From contig JAPOVY010000156.1 of NCBI GenBank assembly GCA_026707905.1, forward strand, positions 1 to 47,513: DNA of 47,513 bases, written 5' to 3'. The notes under the pieces are model-generated. The model made no database searches. It saw only the letters and a list, made by a program, of their open reading frames with translations, and was not told the DNA's origin. The position numbers were made by a program, and so were the translations under genes. This DNA is from Gammaproteobacteria bacterium. Its GTDB lineage: Bacteria; Pseudomonadota; Gammaproteobacteria; Pseudomonadales; Azotimanducaceae. Below, one piece after another: positions 26,130 to 33,398 of the stretch. How positions within the stretch are numbered: the first letter of the stretch is position 1; every line of letters starts with the position of its first letter.

Positions 26130-26977
26130 GCAGTCTTGCTAGCAACTCTGAGCAACACCTTATTGAGACTCGGCACGGCTATCTAACCGTGTTGACGATG
26201 AATCGTCCTGAAGCACTTAATGCATTCAGTCCATCCATGATGGCAGGATTGGACGAAGCACTGCCTCGACTCGCACAGGACCGAGATTGTCGGGCGCTGA
26301 TGTTGACTGGCGTTGGACGCGCGTTTTCAGCTGGCGGTGACGTCAAAGGCTTTGCCTCAAACGCAATCCCATCTAACGATGTCGTAGAAGCGCCAGATAG
26401 TGCGCCGCAGATTCCAACAAAGCAAGAACGTGCGGCTGGTCTACGACGAAGTACAGAGATGGTCGAATTGCTTCACACGATGCCTAAACCGACCATCGCT
26501 GCAATTCCAGGTGTTGCTGCGGGTGGCGGCTTTTCAGTTGCACTCGCGTGCGACATTCGCATCGCTTCCTCTGATGCACGATTTACTACGGCATTCAACA
26601 AGCTAGGTTTGTCAGGTGACTACGGTGGAACGTACTTTCTAACGCAACTCGTCGGCACCGCGAAAGCTCGCGAACTCTACCTAACTTCCGACATCATCGG
26701 CGTCGAAGAGGCACATCGCATTGGGATCGTGAATCAAGTATTCGATAAGGTCGTGTTTGCAGATGAAGCGTTGTCGTTTGCGGAGAAGCTGGCCGCGATG
26801 CCGCCAATTTCTTCAGGACTCATGAAGGCGAATCTGAATTCTGCATTGACGTCGGATTTAGCGAGTGTATTGGATCTTGAGGCGACCAACATGATCACTT
26901 GCTTCGATTCGAACGACCATAAGGCTGGGGCTCGGGCGTTCGTGACGAAAGAACCGCCCGTCTTTACGGGAACTTGA
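26126..26977 (+). CDS. Enoyl-CoA hydratase/isomerase family protein
   Basis: A 283-residue crotonase-fold protein. The oxyanion-hole regions are clear: GRAFSAGGDVKGFA in the first and GVAAGGGFSVALACDIRIAS in the second. The two glutamates of a true hydratase are not evident: the second position reads GLSGDYGG, with Asp in place of the first glutamate, so isomerase or other crotonase chemistry is possible. The start overlaps the monooxygenase stop by four bases. It is convergent, 12 bases apart, with the TauD-like gene. Probably acts in the same catabolic route as the monooxygenase. Confidence 0.93.
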   Translation: MSSLASNSEQHLIETRHGYLTVLTMNRPEALNAFSPSMMAGLDEALPRLAQDRDCRALMLTGVGRAFSAGGDVKGFASNAIPSNDVVEAPDSAPQIPTKQERAAGLRRSTEMVELLHTMPKPTIAAIPGVAAGGGFSVALACDIRIASSDARFTTAFNKLGLSGDYGGTYFLTQLVGTAKARELYLTSDIIGVEEAHRIGIVNQVFDKVVFADEALSFAEKLAAMPPISSGLMKANLNSALTSDLASVLDLEATNMITCFDSNDHKAGARAFVTKEPPVFTGT

Positions 26978-26989
26978 TTTAGCGAATAT

Positions 26990-27847
26990 TCAGCCGTTAA
27001 TCGCCCATTCGTTATCTGGCGCGTCTCCAGAGACTGTCGAGCGAACCATTTTTCGTGGTTGGTCGGGCGGCGTATACCGAGCACGGTGCAAAACGCAGCG
27101 GTTGTCCCACATGACAATGTCGCCAACTTCCCACCGATGCCCGAACGTGCGTGGCGGCTGAGCTGCCTCGTTTGTCAGTTCGCGCAAAAGCTTGCGGCTG
27201 GATATGAAGTCCTCACCAATAATGTGGCTTGCGTGTCGACCGACAAACAAGACGCGTCGATCGGAATCTGGATGAATCTTCACAAGTGGATGCTCAACCG
27301 GAGGTAGTTGTCTTAATCCTTCATCTGGTACCACGAGTAATCCGTAATGCCACGAATGACTAAACGCATAACTGTGTACGGCGACCTTATCCGCTAGGTA
27401 TTTCTTCATTTCAGCTGACAGCGCGTCGTAACCTGCGCGCATATCAGCCCACTCTGTTTCACCGCCTTCAGTAGGCACCGCGTGCGCTGCCAGCAACGAT
27501 GCTTTCGCTCCGATTCTCTTGTAGGAGCTGTCGGTATGCCACAATGAGTTACCGATGTTGAAAACCCGTCCGACGTGTTCGGGTGGTAACACATTGCCTT
27601 CGTTGTCTGTATTGCCAATATTTGGGCGCAACTTCATGTTAATTCGAGGTAGACCTTTCTCGAGGCGTCCGAATCGACGAGTGAATACAAAGTGATCTTC
27701 ATTTGAAAGGTTTTGCCGTGGAAATACCAAGACCGCGTAGTCAAACCAAGCCCGTTCAATATCATCGAAATCTTGGTCCGTTAGTTCGTTCAGTGCGACA
27801 TCGGAAACAACTGCACCGAAGTTCTCAGTAATTGCTTTGATTCTCAT
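26990..27847 (-). CDS. TauD/TfdA-family 2-oxoglutarate dioxygenase
   Basis: A 285-residue Fe(II)/2-oxoglutarate-dependent dioxygenase. The iron site is visible: HxD in WHTDSSYKR, and the distal His in DNRCVLHRARY, followed by an Arg for 2-oxoglutarate in QPRKMVRSTV. The conserved segment GGETEWADMRAGYDAL matches the TauD/TfdA family. The family oxidises taurine, aryloxyacetates, carnitine-like and other small substrates; which applies here is not clear. It is convergent with the BVMO/hydratase pair, and a PhyH relative lies 2 kb further on. Confidence 0.93.
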   Translation of the reverse strand: MRIKAITENFGAVVSDVALNELTDQDFDDIERAWFDYAVLVFPRQNLSNEDHFVFTRRFGRLEKGLPRINMKLRPNIGNTDNEGNVLPPEHVGRVFNIGNSLWHTDSSYKRIGAKASLLAAHAVPTEGGETEWADMRAGYDALSAEMKKYLADKVAVHSYAFSHSWHYGLLVVPDEGLRQLPPVEHPLVKIHPDSDRRVLFVGRHASHIIGEDFISSRKLLRELTNEAAQPPRTFGHRWEVGDIVMWDNRCVLHRARYTPPDQPRKMVRSTVSGDAPDNEWAING

Positions 27848-27969
27848 GCGGCATTGGTGTTTGTTGTAGGTGGTGACATCGCGAAAGCTGCAGGATTCTA
27901 TGTAACTGCGCTAAATAATGCGGCTGACGAGCCATCGAATTCGATTTTTAGTTCCACGCAGCTAGGTTT

Positions 27970-28212
27970 TTAGAGATTCTTGATTTCTCGATCAAGCCTT
28001 CGTTTCTCGTCTGTTACGATCGTTTCGAGCGCGCGAACACGATCTTCGATGGATCCGTCGCCTACTATCTTTTCAAGCCGCTCCACACGTTTACGCAGTT
28101 CAGGATCATTTTTTAGTTGCTTTTTCTTCAATCCTAGATACCCAGAGAGGATACCGGTACCGCAACTGATCAACACGATCAGCACGACCATCGTTAATGC
28201 ATCCATTTCCAA
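27970..28212 (-). CDS. PspB-like small membrane protein (copy 1)
   Basis: An 80-residue protein with one N-terminal membrane helix (MVVLIVLISCGTGILSGYLG), a basic junction (LKKKQ) and a C-terminal coiled coil. The end RVRALETIVTDEKRRLDREI closely resembles phage-shock protein PspB. No pspA, pspC or pspF is adjacent, so a role in envelope stress is inferred from family only. A paralogue lies 328 bases upstream on the same strand with an almost identical tail. A consensus TATAAT and a promoter segment shared with the paralogue precede it. Confidence 0.82.
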   Translation of the reverse strand: MEMDALTMVVLIVLISCGTGILSGYLGLKKKQLKNDPELRKRVERLEKIVGDGSIEDRVRALETIVTDEKRRLDREIKNL

Positions 28213-28238
28213 TCGAGTCCTTTTTCATGCTATTTTTG

Positions 28239-28244
28239 ATTATA
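28239..28244 (-). promoter_or_regulatory. -10 element of PspB-like copy 1
   Basis: A perfect TATAAT on the minus strand, 26 bases before the start codon and directly followed (upstream in transcription) by the sequence block shared with the promoter of copy 2. No strong -35 was found. Confidence 0.5.
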
Positions 28245-28278
28245 GGCAACATCTGTACCAAACCTAACATATTGATTT
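28244..28278. repeat. Promoter block shared by the two PspB-like genes (copy 1)
   Basis: This 35-base block matches 28807-28841 at 26 of 35 positions, with identical ends (AGGCAACA and TATTGATTT). Both blocks sit at the same place upstream of a PspB-like gene, so promoter and gene were probably duplicated together. Confidence 0.65.
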
Positions 28279-28540
28279 AATAAGATTTAATTAGTGGTTT
28301 AGGTATCGAGTTAGCGATATGCGTCAATACATGGTCTAAATCGCCAGATCCCGTCGTTAATTTGAGACAGATGACCCCTTATGTGTTCCAAAGACGAAGT
28401 ACGCGTCTATTTGACAATCCGAAGCGTGAGTTATTGCGGAGATGACGAGCCGGCTCTTAGAAAGTGTTAGAACTAAGCGATAACGTTGGAGACGGTTCGA
28501 TCAAATGATCTTCTGTTGGGGTAACTTCGGAAAGAACCGG

Positions 28541-28774
28541 TCAAAGGTTCCTGATTTCCCGATCGAGCCGTCGTTTTTCATCCGTTACGATCGCTTCCAG
28601 TGCCCGTACGCGCTCCTCAAGAGACTCGTCTCCCATCTGTTGTTCAAGTCGCTCAATACGTTCCAGTACACGCCGATTGACACCTTTTTTCTTCGACTTA
28701 AGATAGGATGTGATGACGCCAGTCGCGCAGCCGATCAAGACAATCAGTACGACAAAAAGCAATCCGTCTTCCAC
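28541..28774 (-). CDS. PspB-like small membrane protein (copy 2)
   Basis: A 77-residue paralogue of the protein at 27970-28212. It has one membrane helix (LLFVVLIVLIGCATGVITSYL), a KSKKK basic stop and a coiled coil ending RVRALEAIVTDEKRRLDREI, almost the same as copy 1. It starts with GTG at 28774 preceded by GAAGGAG. The middle regions differ, so the duplication is not recent. A PspB-like role at the inner membrane is inferred; its usual partners are not in the window. Confidence 0.82.
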   Translation of the reverse strand: MEDGLLFVVLIVLIGCATGVITSYLKSKKKGVNRRVLERIERLEQQMGDESLEERVRALEAIVTDEKRRLDREIRNL

Positions 28775-28806
28775 GACAGCTCCTTCGATTTACTCCTTTT
28801 TATATC

Positions 28807-28841
28807 AGGCAACAAATATGCCATCTCCAACTTATTGATTT
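28807..28841. repeat. Promoter block shared by the two PspB-like genes (copy 2)
   Basis: Counterpart of 28244-28278 (26 of 35 identical). On the minus strand it is followed by TATAAA-type sequence and an AAAGGAG, then by the GTG start of copy 2. A further shared TGGTCTAA motif occurs upstream of each block. Confidence 0.6.
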
Positions 28842-28924
28842 GTTTGACTATTTATCTCATTGACAGCGGATCAATTGGCAGATCTCGTCAAATCGTGGTC
28901 TAATTCACTATATATCTTTGTTGC

Positions 28925-29680
28925 GTGAGTGCTTCAACAGTGAGGCCGAAAACGAACGGGAGTCGATTTTTTTTGAACGGGTATGTTGCGTGGCGCAAGA
29001 GAGTTTATGCCTTCGCATTGTCGCTCGTCATAGCGAGTTCCGCGATCTTCGGGCAACAACCGGAGAGCTTTCAAGCGCCGGCGTCACAGCCCATGGAAGA
29101 AATTGTCGTAGAAGGGCAGCTGCCTGAAATCGAAGACATGAATCGATTCGAGGTAATTCATTATTACAACGCCAACGCGCGAGGTGGACAGCTATACAAG
29201 ATGCGCCGCTACGATGATGCGAAACCTTTCCTTGAGGTCGGTGCGCAATTAGGATTCAAGATGAGTCAGGCGCGTTTGGGCGCGATTTATGCATACGGCT
29301 TAGGTACGACAGAACGAGACGCTGTGAAAGGGATCACGTGGATTGGAGTCGCCGCTGAGCCTCGTACCGATCCAGCGATCAGTAAGCAATATCGCGCACT
29401 GCTCCGCGAAATACCAGAGAATGCAGTACCAAGAATCGAAGCCCTAGTCGCGGCGGAACGTGCAAAGTATGGGTCAAACGCTACCGGCACGAAATGTCAA
29501 ATGATCCGAAGCGCAGGATCGCATATGTCGTGGTTGAACTGCGAGGTCAAAGATGTCTATCGTTTTCGTTCAGCTGCGGATAACTACAACCTGTGCCTGA
29601 TTCAAGGTATCGAAGGACTGCAGAGCGAGAGTGGAGGCGAAATGGGAATCGCGGCGATATCGGTTACGCCTTGTATCTAA
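28925..29680 (+). CDS. Secreted Sel1-like repeat protein
   Basis: A protein of about 251 residues from GTG 28925; a TTG at residue 17 would give a more usual signal peptide length. The export signal is RVYAFALSLVIASSAIFGQ. It is followed by MEEIVVEGQLPE, which resembles the motif that starts the plug of TonB receptors, and then by a Sel1-like repeat (AQLGFKMSQARLGAIYAYGLG). The C-terminal third has four cysteines (TKCQM, LNCEV, NLCLI and a near-terminal Cys) that could form two disulfides. No enzymatic motif was seen. Periplasmic or outer-membrane associated by inference. Confidence 0.75.
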   Translation: MSASTVRPKTNGSRFFLNGYVAWRKRVYAFALSLVIASSAIFGQQPESFQAPASQPMEEIVVEGQLPEIEDMNRFEVIHYYNANARGGQLYKMRRYDDAKPFLEVGAQLGFKMSQARLGAIYAYGLGTTERDAVKGITWIGVAAEPRTDPAISKQYRALLREIPENAVPRIEALVAAERAKYGSNATGTKCQMIRSAGSHMSWLNCEVKDVYRFRSAADNYNLCLIQGIEGLQSESGGEMGIAAISVTPCI

Positions 29681-29756
29681 GACCTGTTGGGAGTAACTGC
29701 TGGCTCCGTATATTCGAGGGTGCCGCCTTGAGTTTCATGGATGGGAAGGTCCGCAA

Positions 29757-30419
29757 ATGAACCTAGATTCACTAAAGCAAGAATTTACCAGAGATGGATG
29801 CGTTGTTATTCGGGGTTTTCTGGATAGTTCGGAGCTGCGGGAGTTAGATGCTCGTACCGAGGCATATCTAAAGCGAGGAGAGCACCGAAAGCGGTTTGCA
29901 AAGCGAGAGGTCTTTGCAGGTACGTTAAAGAACCTGAACGTTGACGACGCGTGGTTCGATCAGTTGCTCCGCGACGGTCGACCCGCGAAAGTTGTCTCGC
30001 ACCTGATAGATGATGAATTAGATCCTGCAACCGCTGCGTTTTTCGATCGACTACCTGGTGAGAGATCCGGCATAGCACCTCATTTTGACGCAATCGGTCA
30101 TCGGCGTTTCGGTGCAACGCTCTGGATTGCTCTAGACGATACACGTAAGGAAAACGGGTGCCTTCATTACGTGAGAGGTTCTCACAGGGAACGATACGAC
30201 AGCAAGATTGGACTTGAAGGTTTTGACGAATCAACGGACGGTACGTTCGCTGTTGAATTAGATCCAGGCGATGCAGCAGTTCACAGCTCATTGACGATAC
30301 ACTGGTCAAAACCGAACCAGACACAGCAAAGTCGTCGCGGTGTGTCGTTTTTCTATTGGGCTGCCTCGTCAAGAGGCGAAAAGGTCGACAAGAAAGAATG
30401 GACGCGACTGAAGAAATAG
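29757..30419 (+). CDS. Phytanoyl-CoA dioxygenase (PhyH) family protein
   Basis: A 220-residue Fe(II)/2-oxoglutarate dioxygenase-like protein. The opening FTRDGCVVIRGFLDSSELREL is typical of PhyH. The metal site reads HFDAIGHRRFG (HxD), then GCLHYVRGSHR, the distal His in SSLTIHWSKPN, and RRGVSFFYW with the Arg expected to hold 2-oxoglutarate. It is short compared with many PhyH proteins (about 250-300), but has all the key residues. No partner gene is clearly linked. Confidence 0.9.
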   Translation: MNLDSLKQEFTRDGCVVIRGFLDSSELRELDARTEAYLKRGEHRKRFAKREVFAGTLKNLNVDDAWFDQLLRDGRPAKVVSHLIDDELDPATAAFFDRLPGERSGIAPHFDAIGHRRFGATLWIALDDTRKENGCLHYVRGSHRERYDSKIGLEGFDESTDGTFAVELDPGDAAVHSSLTIHWSKPNQTQQSRRGVSFFYWAASSRGEKVDKKEWTRLKK

Positions 30420-30676
30420 CTCCCTTGATTTTTGGGGATATTCGTTAAGGATCCGAAACGGATCTAAAAACTATATAGGTAGATTTCAATACGATCTTCA
30501 ATAAACAATCATAAAAATGCTTTAAATCAATGAGTTAAATAGAGGACGGATGAAATATAACCGCCTCTGAGACTGGATCTCAAGAGAGGACTTCGCATCG
30601 ATTCATTTGGCTCCGAAACTAACTAATTCGCATTTCGAATGTCTACTTTGCTATCGCACCTTTTGACGCAATTCCA

Positions 30677-31444
30677 ATGAAACTCTTCTCGCTTTTCCGA
30701 TGCTCACTCGGCATGATCGTTCTCGTTTGCTGTTCGGTTAATGTTGCGGCGAACGATCTAAACAAGAGTGTTGACGAATTCACTGGCATAAATATGTCCG
30801 TCAGTGGAGATATCGATCTCGTGCAAAGTAATGAGCATCGGGTCGCACTTAAGCTAGTAAGAGGCAATCTGGACGAGCTCGAAGTGGTGGTAAAACGGGG
30901 TACCTTGGAGTTGAAACGCGATTGTGGATTCGGCATCCGTTGCAAGCGTCCGCACCTCAGAATTGAAGGTACGATCTACTACGAAACGATCGATCGATTG
31001 AATATGAACGGCAGTGGACGAATGACTGCCAAGGACATGACGACGCCTGGACTGGATGTTGCGATAAACGGCGCCGGCGATATCGAGTTCGGCGCGATTC
31101 GGTCACAGAAGTTTCGACTCAAAATAAACGGTGCTGGCGATGTGTCCGTCGAGGAAGGCGAGTTCGATGACTTCTCAGTTGCGATCAATGGCGCGGGAAA
31201 TATCGATATTGAGGAGGGTACCACATCAACATGTGAAGTGAAGCTCGTCGGCAGTGGCGACTTTCGTGGATCTGGATTGATATCGTCGAGGACAGAAGTT
31301 AAAGTCGTTGGCGCTGGGAAAGCACGAGTGCATGCAGCCGATATACTGGACGTTTCGATTGCTGGCTCTGGAGACGTTAAGTATGAAGGTACTCCTAAAG
31401 TCTCGAGCAAAGTGTCTGGAAGCGGCAAGATAGCGAGTCTCTAG
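30677..31444 (+). CDS. DUF2807 (head GIN domain) exported protein
   Basis: A 255-residue protein with a signal peptide (LGMIVLVCCSVNVAAN). The rest is a regular beta-helix-like chain of short strands separated by Gly-Ser-Gly-Asp or Gly-Ala-Gly-Asp turns (NGSG, NGAGD, NGAGN, GSGD, GAGK, GSGD), the hallmark of DUF2807. A pair of cysteines (RDCGFGIRCKR) sits in the first third. Probably periplasmic or outer-membrane anchored; the family's function is not established. It stands alone, with 257 noncoding bases before it. Confidence 0.88.
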   Translation: MKLFSLFRCSLGMIVLVCCSVNVAANDLNKSVDEFTGINMSVSGDIDLVQSNEHRVALKLVRGNLDELEVVVKRGTLELKRDCGFGIRCKRPHLRIEGTIYYETIDRLNMNGSGRMTAKDMTTPGLDVAINGAGDIEFGAIRSQKFRLKINGAGDVSVEEGEFDDFSVAINGAGNIDIEEGTTSTCEVKLVGSGDFRGSGLISSRTEVKVVGAGKARVHAADILDVSIAGSGDVKYEGTPKVSSKVSGSGKIASL

Positions 31445-31509
31445 TTAGTCTTCTCGACACAAAGCGTAAGCTGCCGTTATATTCGGCTCGCTTCATTCAC
31501 CGGAAATCA

Positions 31510-32607
31510 TTACAGAGACAGTTTCGAGGACCGTCTTAGCACTTGCTTCGGCGTACGAGACTTCTTGTTTTTGGCTTGAAGGTTAGCTCCCCCGTTTATT
31601 AATAGCTCGACGACGGTTTGTAGGCGTACGCGATTTTTAATAGAGGATCGACATGCAGCATGCAACGGCGTATCCCCATCTCGATCTTGCGCATTAACGT
31701 TCGCACCGTGAGCGAGCAAAATCTCGACCGGTTCCACGAATCCGGCTTTCGCAGCACAATGTAGTGCGGTTTGCCCCTTGTAGTTGGTGACGTTCACATC
31801 TGCGCCTTGATCCAACAGGTCTTGAACGGATTTCGGATTGCCGCCGCGATCGCCTCGACAGAGATAAACCAACGACGGCCATCCATTCTCGCTGGCGTCT
31901 ATCTCAATGCGAGCACCGAATGATCGGAGCACTTCTACGAGGATTGGATCGCCGATATCACCTTGAAGTAAGGTTTTTTGCGTTACGTCGAGTCCGGCTT
32001 CAAGTAATCGTCTAAGTACCTCAGCGTTACCTCGCCAGATCGCGAAGCGGAGTAACAGGTTGCTGTAAGGTCGGACCTCTGCACCTTTACTAATTAGCAG
32101 TGCCACGATTTCAGCGTGGACGCCGCTGACCGCGTAATGAAGCAAGGTCGCGTCGAAATGAGGATCGTGTTGATAAAACTCCTTGTTAACCAAGGTTGGA
32201 TCGTCGCTGATAGCTCGTTCGACTTCTTGGATCTGACCTAGAAACGTTGAAGTCACCACGTCGTGTCGTGCTCCCGCTTCCTCAAGACGACTTACGATGG
32301 AGTTACGTTTCTTAAAGATAGCTGCACAGAGGGGGCTAATCTCGACGAGTAACGGTGTGTAGTGGCAGCCGCGTGCTTCGATGTCGATGTCGTCGTATGT
32401 ATCGAGCAGGTGTGAAACGATGTTTAGCCGGCCTCGATAGGCTGCCTCCCAGAGCATCGTCCTGCCGTGAGATCCGATTCGTGTACGCCAATCTGGGCGT
32501 AAGTCGAGAACCCGCTCAAGTGTGTCAAGGTCACCACGAGATGCTGCGCCAACGCCGATTTTCAGGAAGTCGCTTGCCTTTCCTGTGAGGATCGATGTCT
32601 TGTTCAA
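31510..32607 (-). CDS. Ankyrin-repeat protein
   Basis: A 365-residue protein made almost wholly of ankyrin repeats. Clear ones include TMLWEAAYRGRLNIVSHLLD, LLHYAVSGVHAEIVALLISKG, TALHCAAKAGFVEPVEILLA and TPLHAACRSSIKNRVRLQT. No signal peptide or membrane helix is visible, so it is likely cytoplasmic. It is about the same length as the ankyrin protein at 4457-5551 but not a close copy. No toxin or enzymatic domain is attached. It probably binds another protein; the partner is unknown. Confidence 0.88.
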   Translation of the reverse strand: MNKTSILTGKASDFLKIGVGAASRGDLDTLERVLDLRPDWRTRIGSHGRTMLWEAAYRGRLNIVSHLLDTYDDIDIEARGCHYTPLLVEISPLCAAIFKKRNSIVSRLEEAGARHDVVTSTFLGQIQEVERAISDDPTLVNKEFYQHDPHFDATLLHYAVSGVHAEIVALLISKGAEVRPYSNLLLRFAIWRGNAEVLRRLLEAGLDVTQKTLLQGDIGDPILVEVLRSFGARIEIDASENGWPSLVYLCRGDRGGNPKSVQDLLDQGADVNVTNYKGQTALHCAAKAGFVEPVEILLAHGANVNAQDRDGDTPLHAACRSSIKNRVRLQTVVELLINGGANLQAKNKKSRTPKQVLRRSSKLSL

Positions 32608-32662
32608 GGTTAGTCCATTGGTCTTGTCTAATCGTCAGAACCGCTGAATCCGACCTCCTTTT

Positions 32663-32668
32663 TATAAT
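32663..32668 (+). promoter_or_regulatory. Probable -10 element of the oxidase/copper operon
   Basis: A perfect TATAAT in a T-rich stretch (CCTTTTTATAATTTTC), about 110 bases before the subunit III gene. The context is the same as before gltX. Confidence 0.4.
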
Positions 32669-32777
32669 TTTCTTGCGCGTTTCATCAACCGTTTTGTTTG
32701 TTTTCCACGCTCGACGTGACCAGCGAAATCGTTCCTAGGGATCTTGCGCGGCGCATCGCTACTCGATAATCGACTAT

Positions 32778-33395
32778 ATGGGTTTCTTTAAAAAAATCCT
32801 GGAGAAGCCTTGGCTTCCGACCGAAGGTAACGTCGTAGATCTTCATACCAGTTACTTTACAGCGAGCAATCGCAAAGTCGCACTGGTACTGTTCTTATGC
32901 GTCGTTGGTGTCTTGTTTTTCCTTCTGTTCTCTGCATATCACATGCGGAAAGCTTTCAGCACTGATTGGGTTTCGACACCTGAACCTTGGCTCATCTGGT
33001 TCAACACACTAGTACTGTTTGTAGTTAGTGGTGCATTTGAATGGGCTCGCGCGGCGTTACCCAAGGAACAGATTGACGCCGTTCGCACGCGATTCGTCAC
33101 GGCTGGCGTCCTCACGTTCGTATTTCTCGTGCTTCAGCTAGTCGCTTGGAAGCAACTATTCGATCTAGGCTATACGGCTCAGAGCAATCCGGCAAATGCG
33201 TTTTTCTACACGATAACTGGTATCCATGGAATTCATTTGTTAGGTGGATTAATCGCGTGGTACCGTGCGATCCGCTATATCAAGGTAGATGAGTCGTTCA
33301 CGCGGATGAAAAACGCTATAGAGCAGTGCGCCCTATATTGGCACTTTCTATTATTTGTTTGGGTTGCGATGGTGGGTCTCTTTATCACCTCCTAA
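32778..33395 (+). CDS. Haem-copper oxidase subunit III-like protein
   Basis: A 205-residue membrane protein of the cytochrome c/quinol oxidase subunit III family. Five hydrophobic helices are visible, with the family features FNTLVLFVVSGAFEWAR, FFYTITGIHGIHLLGGLIAW and CALYWHFLLFVWVAM. Subunit III normally lies with subunits I and II; neither is next to it here. Instead, copA begins four bases after its stop, so this is an orphan subunit III tied to copper handling. It could serve an oxidase encoded elsewhere, or belong to a nitric-oxide-reductase-type accessory group. Confidence 0.88.
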   Translation: MGFFKKILEKPWLPTEGNVVDLHTSYFTASNRKVALVLFLCVVGVLFFLLFSAYHMRKAFSTDWVSTPEPWLIWFNTLVLFVVSGAFEWARAALPKEQIDAVRTRFVTAGVLTFVFLVLQLVAWKQLFDLGYTAQSNPANAFFYTITGIHGIHLLGGLIAWYRAIRYIKVDESFTRMKNAIEQCALYWHFLLFVWVAMVGLFITS

Positions 33396-33398
33396 CGA

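Noticed and set aside
30448-30464. GGATCCG-AAA-CGGATCT hairpin after the PhyH gene
   Set aside because: Stem is short and followed by A-rich, not T-rich, sequence on the plus strand; no clear terminator or regulatory role.
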